The notes under the pieces are model-generated. The model was given only the letters and a program-made list of their open reading frames with translations. It ran no database searches and was not told the DNA's origin. 64,000 nt of DNA from DATILL01 sp035476575 (GTDB lineage Bacteria > Actinomycetota > Actinomycetes > Mycobacteriales > JACQDL01): contig DATILL010000035.1 in NCBI GenBank assembly GCA_035476575.1, positions 1 through 64,000 of the forward strand, given 5' to 3'. The stretch's first letter is position 1, and each line of letters starts with the position of its first letter. Below, piece by piece: positions 52,593 through 61,820 of this stretch. The translations under genes were made by a program, and so were the position numbers.

Positions 52593-54419
52593 GTGATCAA
52601 CTGTCGGTGGCCTGTGCTGGCAGTCACCGTTGAGCAAGATCATCTTGAAAGGCTCGCCCGAACACCCTTGGCCGGCCTCGCCGAGCTGGTATGGAACCCA
52701 CTCGATGCGGACGCCACGCAGGTTACGATCGACGTCGCGATGAACGACTGGGACGTCATTGACCTGGTACAGGTCAATGACAACGGAACGGGGATCACAC
52801 CGGAGCAGGCCGAGACGTGTTTCGGCATCTTGGCGGCTCGTGGAAGCGGTACGCGGCAACGACCGCGGCCGGGCGGGCACTGCACGGATGCAACGGACAA
52901 GTGCGATGGGCCGCGTATGGGCTTGGCGAGGCCGTTCGATGGACCTCCGTCGCGGACCGCGTCACCGGACGACGGTCGGAGCTGCACGTCGTCGGGCGGC
53001 GGGGGGCGCTGCGCGAGCTCGAGCTTGGTGAGCCCGTTGACGTAGCGCCCGGCACGGATCGAGGCACTCTTGTAGTGGTCGAGCAGTTGAACGAGACCGC
53101 GCAGCGGGCGCTTGGGCGGGAGAACGTTGCCGACATCCTGACTGCCGTCTTCGCCCTTTATCTTGAACAGTATCCGGTACAGATCACCTGGCACGGGCGT
53201 CCCCTCGACCCACACCCGTTGCAACGTGCCCGACAAGAGCTGACCTTGGGCGTCGACGGGGTAGCCACGCCCATCAGGCTGACGATCATCGAATGGAACT
53301 TCCAGCGGAACGGGCTCTGCATTTCTGTGACAGCTCCGGCGCATCCCTGATGGAGATCCCTCCCGGGATCAGGGCTCCTGGGTTCGAGCTCACCGCTTAC
53401 ATCTGCTGGGGAGGGTTCCGCGACGTGCTGAGCCAGCTCGTGCTGGGCGAGATGGCCCAAGAGCCGCTACCTTCCATCATTGACGCTGCCAAGGAGGAGC
53501 TGCGGACCACCGCCCCGGTGGTAGAACCCGCCGACCGCCAGTCGCGCGCCTTAGCCCTACGGCTGCTGAAGGAGGCCATCGAAAGAAGCCCCGGGACCGT
53601 TCACAGAGTGCTCCAAGAGGTTCTTGACCTTCCCGCGGATCGACTTGAGGAGCTGCGGGAGCTGCTGGAACGGTCGACCCTCAGTGCTGTCAGCTCGGCG
53701 GCTCATGAGATCACTGACCGGCTCGACTTCCTGGTCGGCCTGGAAGAGATCGTATTTGACGCTGAGCTGCGCGACCGAGTGCGTGAGCGTAGCCAGCTAC
53801 ATCGCATACTCGCCAACGAGACCTGGATCTTTCGCGAGGAGTATGCGCTCACCGGTGACGACGTCACCTTGAGAGTCGCATTGCGGAACCATATCCATCT
53901 GCTTGGCCGGGACGATCTCGCACCCGCGGACCTCTCGGCCGGAGTGCTCGACGAACATGGTCGCCGTGTCGTAGTTGACATAATGCTGAGCCGAGTGGTT
54001 GAGCAACGACGTAACCATCGTGAGCACATCGTGATCGAGCTGTAGCGACCAAGTGTCCACATCGGTTCGGCTGAGGTGATGCAGGTTCACAACTATGCGA
54101 CGGCAGTCGCCCGGGACTCGCGGTTCGCGATGACTGACACCCGTTGGGAGTCTGGATTGTCGGTGACGCGTTGGCTGGCAGTGTTACCTACATGGCTGAC
54201 CAGCGGAACCGCGAGCCCGGGATAGTCGTCGACTCCGAAAAAGGTCAGTTTGTCGTACGTGCCGCGACCTGGGGACAGATCATCCAGGATACCCGGCATC
54301 GGCTCAGCTTTGTCCGTAACGCCCTCGACTACAGCGGCAGCACGGACAGCGGGATGGAGTACCTGCGTCGTGCCCACAGCAAGTATCTGCCCGATCTCGC
54401 CTCGCGAGCCGGACCGTGA
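52593..54419 (+). pseudogene. GHKL ATPase with Shedu/DUF4263-like nuclease end, three frameshifts and a nonsense codon
   Basis: Homology runs through four segments. Frame 1 (GTG 52593) holds the GHKL N-box LAELVWNPLDADA and G1 box QVNDNGTGITPEQA. After a shift at about 52830 comes LGGSWKRYAATTAAGRALHG to RLTIIEWNFQ. After a shift at about 53310 comes ALHFCDSSGASLMEIPPGIR to the nuclease region. There FREEYALTGDDVTLRVALRN, RRVVVDIMLSR and EHIVIEL end in TAG at 54043, directly before RPSVHIGSAEVMQVHNYATA. The expected motif is ELKRPS, so Lys (AAG) has become TAG. A last shift at about 54150 leads to WIVGDALAGSVTYMADQRNR, ending at 54419. Likely a dead anti-phage gene. Confidence 0.75.
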
Positions 54420-54532
54420 GTGGCAAGCGTGCTGACCTCCCACCGACCTTGACCGACGACGGCGTGGTCCGGCTTCCGGGTCGGCACCGGCCGGGCAGCG
54501 GATCCGGGCGCCTGACCGCCTAGGCTGGCGCG

Positions 54533-55669
54533 GTGCAGATTGACTTCAGCGCGTCCGAACGGTCCAGCCTGGGCGTCGAGTGGGAGCTGGAGCTGGTCGA
54601 CCAGCAGACTCGCCAGCTCAGCTCCGGCTCCAACCAGGTGCTGCGCGACATCTCCCCGAAGGGCGACGGCCAACACCCCAAGGCTAAGCACGAGCTACTG
54701 CAGTCCTGCGTCGAGGTGATCACCGGCGTGTGCATCACGGTCGAGGAGGCCTGCGCCGACCTCGCCGGCACCGTCGCCGAGGTCCAGGCCGCCGCGGCGA
54801 AGTACGACCTCGCGCTGATGTGCTCCGGCACCCACCCGACCACGGACTGGACCAGCCAGGAGATCACCGACGACCCGCGCTACCGGCTCCTGGTCGAGCG
54901 CAACCAGTGGCTGGCCCGGCGGCTGCAGATCTTCGGCGTCCACGTGCACGTCGGCGTCCGGTCACCGGACAAGGCCATCCCGATCGTCAACGCGCTGACG
55001 GCCTACATCGGTCACTTCCTCGCGCTGTCCGCGTCCAGCCCGTACTGGGTCGGCAGCGACACCGGCCTCGCGTCGTACCGCAGCAAGATCTTCGAGGGGC
55101 TGCCGACCGCTGGGCTGCCGTACCAGCTCTCCGGCTGGCCCGAGTTCGAAGAGTACATGGGCATGCTGATCAACACCCAGGCGATCCAGTCGATCCGAGA
55201 GGTGTGGTGGGACATCCGGCCGCATCCCCGGTACGGCACGGTCGAGCTGCGGATCTGCGACGGGCTGCCCACCCTGGAGGAGATCGGCGCGGTCGCGGCG
55301 CTGTCCCAGTGTCTGGTGGAACGGCTGGACAACCAGATCGATCAAGGCTATAGGTTGCCGACGCCGACGGCCTGGGTGGTTCGGGAGAACAAATGGCGGG
55401 CAGCCCGCTACGGGCTGGACGCCGACCTGGTGGTCGACCGGTTCGGCACGCTGAAGCCGGTGCGGGCCGCGCTGACCGAGCTGGTCGAGGACCTGGTCCC
55501 GGTGGCCCGCCGCCTCGGCTGCCTCGACGAGCTGTACCGGATACCGCACATCATCGAGGTCGGCGCGTCCTACCAGCGGCAACGGCGAGTCGCGCAGGCC
55601 AACGGCGGCGACCTCACCGCGGTGGTGGACAGCCTGCTCACCGAGATGCGGGTCGGGCTGCCTCACTGA
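54533..55669 (+). CDS. ybdK: YbdK-family carboxylate-amine ligase (glutamate-cysteine ligase-like)
   Basis: The 378-residue protein is of the GCS2/YbdK family. SLGVEWELELVDQQTRQL carries the first metal-binding Glu. HELLQSCVEVITGVC, VHVHVGVRSPDKAIPIVNAL and RYGTVELRICDGLPTLEEIG give the remaining ATP-grasp-like catalytic residues. Members have weak glutamate-cysteine ligase activity in vitro; physiological substrate is uncertain. Start is the GTG at 54533. Its last 32 bp overlap the end of the convergent ABC permease gene. Confidence 0.9.
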   Translation: MQIDFSASERSSLGVEWELELVDQQTRQLSSGSNQVLRDISPKGDGQHPKAKHELLQSCVEVITGVCITVEEACADLAGTVAEVQAAAAKYDLALMCSGTHPTTDWTSQEITDDPRYRLLVERNQWLARRLQIFGVHVHVGVRSPDKAIPIVNALTAYIGHFLALSASSPYWVGSDTGLASYRSKIFEGLPTAGLPYQLSGWPEFEEYMGMLINTQAIQSIREVWWDIRPHPRYGTVELRICDGLPTLEEIGAVAALSQCLVERLDNQIDQGYRLPTPTAWVVRENKWRAARYGLDADLVVDRFGTLKPVRAALTELVEDLVPVARRLGCLDELYRIPHIIEVGASYQRQRRVAQANGGDLTAVVDSLLTEMRVGLPH

Positions 55670-56876
55670 CGTCCTCCCGGCGGTCGTCGCGGCGTGGTTC
55701 CCGGCGGTCGGCCCGGCCAGCCCGCAGGGCATCGCCGAGCCGCACCTTCGAACCGGTCCGCAACACCGCACCGGCGTACACCCACGCCGCGAGCCGGACC
55801 AGCCCGAGCGTGGCGACCAGCATCACTCCCAGCGCCACCAGCACCGGCACCGGGCCGGCCGCCCCCGCCGCCACCCGCAGCGGCATGACCATCGCCGAGA
55901 ACGGCGGCACGTACGACAGCACCTCGGCCATCCGGCCGGTCGGGCTCTGCCCGGCGAAGATCGCCACGAAGAAGCTGCCCACCAGCAGGATCTGCATCGG
56001 CCCGATCGCGTTCTGCAGGTCTTCCTGCCGGGACACCTGGGCCGCGATCCCGGCCGCCAGGCAGGCGTAGAAGGCGTACCCGAGCAGGAACCACACCAGC
56101 ACGTGCAGGATCGTCCCGACCGCCTCGCCCGGCACCGACAGCGTCCCGGTGGCGAGCGCGGCAGCCAGCCCAGCCGCGCCGAGCACGAAGAACTGGCCCA
56201 GCCCGAGCAGCCCGATCCCGGCTACCTTGCCGGCCAGCACCTGCCACGGCCGCAGGGTGGACAGCAACAGCTCGATCACCCGGCTTGCCTTCTCCTCCAC
56301 CACGCCGAGCGCCACCCACATCGCGTAACCGAAAAGCTGGCCGTACAGGAAGACCACCGCGAAGAACGCCACCCCCTGCCTGCGCCCGTCCGCGGTGTTC
56401 TCACCCTTCAGCTTGTTCACGTTCAGCGCCGGTACGGCGAGCGCCTGGCTTACCTTGCCCGGATCGATGCCGGTCGCGGCCAGCCGCTCGGCCGTGACCA
56501 CCGTCTGGTAGGCGCCCTGCAGGATGACCTCCAGCCGGTTGTCCAGGGTGTCCTTGACGATGACCTCGCGGTCGCCGTCGACCACCGCGTCCAGCTTCCC
56601 GTCGGTGACCAGCGACCTGGCCGCGTCGACGTCGGACACCGTCGACAGGTGCAGCGTGACGCCGCCGGTCCGGGCGGCCTGCTCCAGCGCCGGCTGCAGC
56701 CGGGACGCGGTGCCGGCCAGCCCAACCCGGAAGTCCTTGTTGTCGTTACCGAAGACCTTCGGCAGCACGATGATCGCCAACAGCACGGCCAGGGTGATCA
56801 GCAAGCTGACCTGAAAACCGCGTTCCCGGATCCGGGTCATGAGCTCCCGCCGGGTCACCAGCAGCACGGCGTTCAC
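55638..56876 (-). CDS. ABC-2 type exporter permease (NatB-like)
   Basis: The 412-residue protein has a first membrane helix VSLLITLAVLLAIIVLPKVF. A large extracytoplasmic domain of about 150 residues follows (DKDFRVGLAG-like to NKLKGENTADGRRQ), and then five or six helices (GVAFFAVVFLYGQLFGYAMW, IGLLGLGQFFVLGAAGLAAA). This is the NatB/ABC-2 pattern with the conserved VVEEKASRVIELLLSTLRPW segment. The GTG at 56876 overlaps the ATPase stop. The pair probably exports Na+ or a hydrophobic compound. Confidence 0.88.
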   Translation of the reverse strand: MNAVLLVTRRELMTRIRERGFQVSLLITLAVLLAIIVLPKVFGNDNKDFRVGLAGTASRLQPALEQAARTGGVTLHLSTVSDVDAARSLVTDGKLDAVVDGDREVIVKDTLDNRLEVILQGAYQTVVTAERLAATGIDPGKVSQALAVPALNVNKLKGENTADGRRQGVAFFAVVFLYGQLFGYAMWVALGVVEEKASRVIELLLSTLRPWQVLAGKVAGIGLLGLGQFFVLGAAGLAAALATGTLSVPGEAVGTILHVLVWFLLGYAFYACLAAGIAAQVSRQEDLQNAIGPMQILLVGSFFVAIFAGQSPTGRMAEVLSYVPPFSAMVMPLRVAAGAAGPVPVLVALGVMLVATLGLVRLAAWVYAGAVLRTGSKVRLGDALRAGRADRREPRRDDRREDVSEAARPASR

Positions 56877-57826
56877 GCCAGCACCTCGCGCACTGCCCCA
56901 CGGCGGGCCTCGCTGCCGGTCCTCCCTCGGGCCGCGCCGTCGGCGACCGCCTCCCGGAACAGCTCGGTCAACGTCGGCTGCCGCCAGGAGAAGTGCTCCA
57001 CCCGGCCGATCCGCAGCGCCGCCGTCAAGACGATCTGGTCGTCGGCGTCGTCGGCCAGCTCCAGCAGCACCTCGGTGCCGTTGTCGGCCATGATGTGGAC
57101 GCCGGGCAGCCCGGCCGCCCAGCCCGGCCGGGCGCCGGGGACCACCAGGCGGAGCTGCCCACGGCCCGCTCGGGCGCGCAGCTCGTTCACCGTGCCGCTG
57201 GCCACCATCCGACCGGCGTTGATGATGCCGACCGAGTCGCACAACCGTTCGACCAGGTCGAGCTGATGGCTGGAGAAGATGACCGGTATGCCGGCCCGGC
57301 ACCGCTCCAGCAGCGTGTCGGCCAGCGTGTCGACGCCGACCGGGTCAAGCCCGGAGAACGGCTCGTCCAGGATGAGCACCTCAGGGTCATGGACCAGCGC
57401 GGCAGCGAGCTGGACCCGCTGCTGGTTGCCCAGCGACAGCTTGTCCACCGGGTCGTTGCTCCGCTCGGCCACGCCGAGCCGGTCGGTCCAGTGGTCGGCG
57501 GCCGCGGTCGCGGCGGAGGGGTCGAGACCGTGCAGCTCGCCGAAGTAGACCAACTGCTCGCGCACCCGCATCTTGGGATAGAGGCCGCGTTCCTCAGGCA
57601 TGTAGCCGAAGCGCTTGCGGGTCTCAAAGTCGACCGGCTCACCGCGCCAGCGGACGACCCCGGCATCCGCCGCCAGCACGCCCATCGCGATCCGCATCGC
57701 GGTGGTCTTGCCCGCGCCGTTCGCACCGACGAAACCGAACATCCGCCCCGGCTCGACCGAGAACGACAGCCCCTCCAACGCCACCGTGTCGCCGTACCGT
57801 TTGCTGACCCCGTCGTACTCCAGCAT
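56873..57826 (-). CDS. ABC exporter ATP-binding protein (NatA-like)
   Basis: The 317-residue ATPase has Walker A GANGAGKTT, Q-loop GYMPEERGLYPKM, signature LSLGNQQRVQLA (LSxGx), Walker B VLILDEPFSGLDP and H-loop SSHQLDLVERL. The region after residue 215 is the C-terminal domain common in NatA/DrrA-type proteins. It starts MLEYDGVSKRYGDTVALEGL and is coupled to the permease gene by a four-base overlap. Confidence 0.93.
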   Translation of the reverse strand: MLEYDGVSKRYGDTVALEGLSFSVEPGRMFGFVGANGAGKTTAMRIAMGVLAADAGVVRWRGEPVDFETRKRFGYMPEERGLYPKMRVREQLVYFGELHGLDPSAATAAADHWTDRLGVAERSNDPVDKLSLGNQQRVQLAAALVHDPEVLILDEPFSGLDPVGVDTLADTLLERCRAGIPVIFSSHQLDLVERLCDSVGIINAGRMVASGTVNELRARAGRGQLRLVVPGARPGWAAGLPGVHIMADNGTEVLLELADDADDQIVLTAALRIGRVEHFSWRQPTLTELFREAVADGAARGRTGSEARRGAVREVLA

Positions 57827-58009
57827 CGACCCCTCCCCTGATCCGGATCTCCACCCTAAGCCGCGGTACCGACAGATCCGCCGGTGCCGGTGTCGCCCCT
57901 TCGGGCAGGCCGAGGTGCCGGTCTGCCCGCCCGGGGTGGTGTGACCGGCGCCAGCACGAGATGGCTAAGGTCGGACCGGTCCACGACGTTACGAGCCGCA
58001 CGAGGTCCG

Positions 58010-58669
58010 ATGTCCGTGCCCGACCACGTCGACCTGCCGGAGTTCACCATCGCCGTCCCGGCGAACTGGCACCCGCTCGACCTCGACCCCCGCACCCGGA
58101 CCGACACGATCGCCGCGCTGGTCAAGGCGCGGATCGGGTCGGGTGAGTCCGACGTGCTGCGGCGGTTACGCCGCGAGCTGACCGGGATTCTTCGAGGCTG
58201 CGCCCGGCAGGCCGCCAACCGCGGCGCAATCTACGCCGCGCTGCTCGACCAGGTGGTGGCGGGGCTGGCGATCTCGGCGTCCCTGGTGGTGGCGGTCGGC
58301 GACGCCCCCCGCGACGCCGACGGCCGGCCGGTGCTCGACCCGGACGGTCTCGGTGCCGCGCTGGCCGGCGAGCGGGCGCCGGGCGGGCCGGGACCGGACG
58401 GGCTGGCCGCCGACCCGTTCGAGACCCTGGCCGGCAAGGGGGTTCGGCTCCGGCGGACCACCGACTCCGGCTTCGCCAACGCCGACGGGGCGAGCGTGGT
58501 CACCGCCGAGTCGCAGTACTTCGTGCCGGTGCCGGGCACCGACAAGGCGCTGGCCATGACCTTCTCCACGCCCAACCTGTCCGTCCGGCCGGCGTTGGAG
58601 GGGCTGTTCGACGCCATCGCGCGCAGCCTCGACTGGGTCTGGCCGACGGATGGCGACCCGGCGGAGTAG
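58010..58669 (+). CDS. Conserved-looking actinobacterial protein, unknown function
   Basis: The 219-residue soluble protein begins MSVPDHVDLPEFTIAVPANW, which suggests a structured N-terminal beta element. The middle is helical (ALVKARIGSGESDVLRRLRR, ELTGILRGCARQAANRGAIY) and the end contains YFVPVPGTDKALAMTFSTPN and ALEGLFDAIARSLDWVWPTD. No catalytic motif, signal peptide or helix-turn-helix is seen. The shape resembles type VII secretion- or surface-associated proteins, but I assign none. It may share a transcript with udgX 28 bp downstream. Confidence 0.65.
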   Translation: MSVPDHVDLPEFTIAVPANWHPLDLDPRTRTDTIAALVKARIGSGESDVLRRLRRELTGILRGCARQAANRGAIYAALLDQVVAGLAISASLVVAVGDAPRDADGRPVLDPDGLGAALAGERAPGGPGPDGLAADPFETLAGKGVRLRRTTDSGFANADGASVVTAESQYFVPVPGTDKALAMTFSTPNLSVRPALEGLFDAIARSLDWVWPTDGDPAE

Positions 58670-58697
58670 CGGTCGCGGCAACGGGCAGAATCCCGGC

Positions 58698-59348
58698 ATG
58701 GACTCAGGCACGGGCACCGCCGTCGTACCCGCGAGCACCGACCTCGCCGGGCTGCGCGCCGCCGCCAGCGGCTGCCGCGCCTGTGAGCTGTGGCAGCCCG
58801 CCACCCAGACCGTGTTCGGCGCCGGCCCGGTCGACGCCCGGATCGTCTTCGTCGGCGAGCAGCCCGGCGACGTCGAGGACCGCCGCGGGGAACCGTTCGT
58901 CGGACCGGCCGGGCGGCTGCTGGACCGCGCCCTCGCCGACGCCGGCATCGACCGCGACATCAGCTACGTGACGAACACGGTCAAGCACTTCCGGTTCCGG
59001 CCGGGCGGGAGGCGCCGGATCCACCAGACGCCCGGTCCGGAGCACGTGGCCGCCTGCCGGCCCTGGCTGGACGCCGAGCTCGCGCTGATCGCCCCCGACG
59101 TCGTCGTCTGCCTCGGCGCCACGGCGGCCCGCACGCTGCTCGGGTCGGCGTTCCGGATCACCACCCAGCGCGGCCGGCTGATGCCGTACGACGGCCCGGC
59201 GGCCGAGGAGGACGCGGCGGCGAGGTCGGCCTGGATCATGGCCACGACCCATCCCTCCGCCGTGCTTCGGGTGCCCGGCGACCAGCGCCCCGCCGCCTAC
59301 GACGCCCTGGTCGCCGACCTCCGGATCGCCGCCGGCGCCCTCGCCTGA
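58698..59348 (+). CDS. udgX: UdgX-type uracil-DNA glycosylase
   Basis: This 216-residue Fe-S UDG has an N-terminal Cys pair in SGCRACELW, GEQPGDVEDRRGEPFVGPAG (family-4 motif 1), and further cysteines in HVAACRPWL and PDVVVCLGATAAR. The R-loop GGRRRIHQTP places a histidine at residue 109. In Mycobacterium smegmatis UdgX the equivalent His109 bonds covalently to the abasic site after uracil excision. The THPSAVLR end motif is complete. An alternative ATG at 58650 overlaps the upstream gene; the ATG at 58698 gives the usual length and numbering. Confidence 0.93.
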   Translation: MDSGTGTAVVPASTDLAGLRAAASGCRACELWQPATQTVFGAGPVDARIVFVGEQPGDVEDRRGEPFVGPAGRLLDRALADAGIDRDISYVTNTVKHFRFRPGGRRRIHQTPGPEHVAACRPWLDAELALIAPDVVVCLGATAARTLLGSAFRITTQRGRLMPYDGPAAEEDAAARSAWIMATTHPSAVLRVPGDQRPAAYDALVADLRIAAGALA

Positions 59349-59527
59349 CACCCCGGTCGGACTTTTGATCGGGTGGTCTGTGAGCGGGTCAAGACAACTT
59401 CCAAAATGGCCGTGTCCAATCTGCCAGAAGAATACATCGGACCACTGACAGAACCACGCTGGAAAGCCGACGCTCGGGAAAGGGCGTGCGGGGCCGCGGC
59501 GGGTACCAAGGCCTGGTGGATGACCCC
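59349..59527. other. Lower-GC intergenic stretch
   Basis: About 180 bases of clearly lower GC follow udgX. A plus-strand frame (59373-59555, 60 residues, MVCERVKTTSKMAVSNLPEE) is open but unrecognised and runs into the hairpin. The base composition suggests imported DNA flanking the XRE remnant. Confidence 0.35.
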
Positions 59528-59575
59528 GAAAATCACTGATCTCGTCGTTTCGTGACCCCGAGATCAGTGATTTTC
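59528..59575. terminator. Perfect 17-bp hairpin between convergent genes
   Basis: GAAAATCACTGATCTCG (59528-59544) and its exact complement (59559-59575) flank a 14-base loop. It lies between udgX and the XRE remnant/MFS gene and contains a T-rich right end (GATTTTC), so a bidirectional terminator is likely. The sequence is unrelated to the ATCATCGAGTTGT hairpins. Confidence 0.78.
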
Positions 59576-59758
59576 AGCATGCTACGGCCAAGCGGGCCCA
59601 TGAGGCATGGCGGGATGGCCAGGATCGGCTGATACGTGCGAGGAGGGCGTAGGACCGGATCCGGCGGCCGTGGTGGATGATCTGGCAGACCTGTGGTTGC
59701 GGCTGGTCGGCGAGGATGCTGATGCGGCGCTGGCTGTAGCCGTGTTGCCCGCCAATGC
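59574..59758 (-). pseudogene. Fragment of an XRE-family helix-turn-helix regulator
   Basis: The minus strand encodes QHGYSQRRISILADQPQPQV then CQIIHHGRRIRSYALLARIS, the HTH pattern of an actinobacterial XRE subfamily (GxSQxxIAxxTGQSQPxVS...RRVxxYxVLARIA). At about 59628 the expected continuation moves one frame and reads ILAIPPCLMGPLG, as in LGIPRGxMGLAYG. The N-terminus is cut off by the end of the MFS gene. It is a short relic. Confidence 0.55.
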
Positions 59759-59759
59759 A

Positions 59760-61070
59760 TTAGCCAGCCCGAGAGCCCCGAGGGGTACCCCCCGCCGCCG
59801 AATAGTGCCGCAGCGTCGGAAAGACAACGGCGAGCGTGACCGCCAGGACAACGCAGGCTACGCCGCCCGCCACCCAGGAGGCCGTCGCGCCGACGACGCC
59901 CGCCACCAGACCGGCCCGGGCGTCACCCAGCCGCGGCCCGCCGGTCACCACGACGATGAACACGCCCTGTAACCGGCCACGCATCTCATCAGGTGCGTAG
60001 ACCTGCAGGATCGTCTGCCGGTACACCGCCGAGATCAGGTCGAACCCACCCGCCAGCGCCAGCAGCAGCACCGCCAGCCAGAGTGAGCGAGCCAGCCCAG
60101 CCAACGCGACCGCCACCCCCCAGCCGACCACCGCCCCGACCAGCGCCAGGCCCTGCCGGCGGACCCGACCGATCCACCCCGAGGACAGCCCGGCCAGCAC
60201 CGCGCCCACCGCCATCGCGGCGAACAGCCAGCCGACCGCGCCCACCCCACCAAACCGCCGCGCCGCCACCTCCGGAAACAGCGCCCGCGGCATCGCCAGC
60301 ACCATCGCCGCGATGTCCACCGCGAACGACAGCAGCAGCACCGGCCGCCCGGCGATGTAGCGCAGCCCGTCGACCACCGAACGTAACCCCGGCCGGGTAC
60401 TCTCGCCCAGCGGCGGCAGCCTGGGCAGCCGCAACGTCGCGTAGAGGCCGATGGTGAACAGCAGCGCGTCCAGCGCGTACGCCCAGGCATAGCCGGACGA
60501 TCGTCCGATCACCAGCCCGGCCGCCAGCGGTCCGGCGATCGTGGCGACGTTGCTCATCGTGAAGCTCAGCGTGTTCGCGGCCGCCACCTGCTCGCGCGGC
60601 ACCAGCCGGGGCACGATCGCACCCCGCGTCGGCTGCGCGATCGCGAACGCTGCCGCCTGCACCGCCATCAGCGCCAGGATCAGCGCGACACTGCGCAGCC
60701 CGAGCAGCGCCTGGGCCAGCAGCCCGAGCGTCACCGCCCACACCACCAGCGACGACGCCAGCGCCACCAGCCGCCGGTCCGCCGCGTCCGCGACCGCACC
60801 GCCCCAGAGCCCGAACCCGATCAGCGGCCCGATCTGGACCAGCCCGAGGATCCCGACGTACACCGACGACCCGGTGATCGCGAAAAGCTGCACCGGCACG
60901 GCCACCGCGGTCACCTGGAACCCGAGGAACGACACGCCGTAGCCCACGAAGATCCGCCGGTATGCCGGGATCCGCAGCGGGCCGACGTCCACCGCCAGCC
61001 AGCGCAACCAGCCCAGCCGGTCCGGCCGGTCCAATCTGCCCAGCCGACGGAGCCGGCCAGCCAGCCTCAC
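59760..61070 (-). CDS. MFS exporter, EntS/MFS_3-like
   Basis: The 436-residue transporter has about 11-12 membrane helices after a basic N-terminus (residues 1-32, Arg/Leu-rich). Motifs include YRRIFVGYGVSFLGFQVTAV, GLWGGAVADAADRRLV (the MFS loop 2-3 motif), RGAIVPRLVPREQVAAANTL and IYRQTILQVYAPDEMRGRL-like SAVYRQTILQVYAPDEMRGR. This pattern is that of enterobactin-exporter-like (EntS) and multidrug MFS proteins. It lies 10 bp downstream of pdxH on the same strand. Confidence 0.88.
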   Translation of the reverse strand: MRLAGRLRRLGRLDRPDRLGWLRWLAVDVGPLRIPAYRRIFVGYGVSFLGFQVTAVAVPVQLFAITGSSVYVGILGLVQIGPLIGFGLWGGAVADAADRRLVALASSLVVWAVTLGLLAQALLGLRSVALILALMAVQAAAFAIAQPTRGAIVPRLVPREQVAAANTLSFTMSNVATIAGPLAAGLVIGRSSGYAWAYALDALLFTIGLYATLRLPRLPPLGESTRPGLRSVVDGLRYIAGRPVLLLSFAVDIAAMVLAMPRALFPEVAARRFGGVGAVGWLFAAMAVGAVLAGLSSGWIGRVRRQGLALVGAVVGWGVAVALAGLARSLWLAVLLLALAGGFDLISAVYRQTILQVYAPDEMRGRLQGVFIVVVTGGPRLGDARAGLVAGVVGATASWVAGGVACVVLAVTLAVVFPTLRHYSAAGGTPRGSRAG

Positions 61071-61080
61071 CGGCCAGGCC

Positions 61081-61749
61081 TCACGGCGCGAGCCGCTCGA
61101 CCACCCACGTCCCGTCCGGCGTACGGCGGTACTGCAGCCGGTCGTGCAGCCGGTCCGGCCGGCCCTGCCAGAACTCCACCGTCTCCGGCACGACCAGCAC
61201 GCCGCCCCAGTGCTCCGGCAGCGGCACCGGCTCCCCGGCCGGAAACCGCAGCTTCACCCGCGCCACCGCCTCGACCAGCTCCTCACGGCAGCCGAGCACC
61301 GACGACTGCGGGCTGGCCCAGGCGCCGAGCTGCGCCCCCCGAGGCCGGGTCGCGAAGTACGCCTCCGACGCCGCCCCCGGCAGCCGCTCGGCCCGCCCGC
61401 GGACCACCACCTGGCGCTCCAGCTCGACCCACGGGAAGACACAGCAGACGAGCGGGTTCTCGGTCAGCTCGCGGCCCTTGCGGGAGCCGTAGCTGGTGTA
61501 GAAGATCAGCCCGGCGGCGTCGTACCCTTTGAGCAGCACGGTCCGGGCGGACGGCTGCCCGGCCGCGGAGACGGTGGCCAGGACCATCGCGTTCGGCTCC
61601 CGGAAGACCCGCGACTCGATCGCGTCGACCAGCCAGTGCCCGAACTGCGTCGTCCAGTCGGGCGCCAGTCCAGACTCAGCCAACGAGGCTGAGTCATAGT
61701 TACGGCGCATCGCCGCGACATCGGGAGTGTCGCCGCTCACCGTCCGCAC
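61081..61749 (-). CDS. pdxH: Pyridoxamine 5'-phosphate oxidase
   Basis: The 222-residue FMN enzyme oxidises PNP/PMP to PLP. Conserved segments are EPNAMVLATVSAAGQPSART, VLLKGYDAAGLIFYTSYGSR (FMN binding), GRAERLPGAASEAYFATRPR and the C-terminal EFWQGRPDRLHDRLQYRR. The N-terminal MRRNYDSASLAESGLAPDW matches actinobacterial homologues. The gene is divergent from citrate synthase, as in Streptomyces. It starts at a GTG (61749) or a few codons in. PLP made here is the cofactor of SerC encoded downstream. Confidence 0.94.
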   Translation of the reverse strand: MRTVSGDTPDVAAMRRNYDSASLAESGLAPDWTTQFGHWLVDAIESRVFREPNAMVLATVSAAGQPSARTVLLKGYDAAGLIFYTSYGSRKGRELTENPLVCCVFPWVELERQVVVRGRAERLPGAASEAYFATRPRGAQLGAWASPQSSVLGCREELVEAVARVKLRFPAGEPVPLPEHWGGVLVVPETVEFWQGRPDRLHDRLQYRRTPDGTWVVERLAP

Positions 61750-61820
61750 CCCGGCATAGCGTGATCTTTACACATGCGCGAAACTCCGAAGTACCGCAGT
61801 TGACCAGGATCGGAGTGTCG

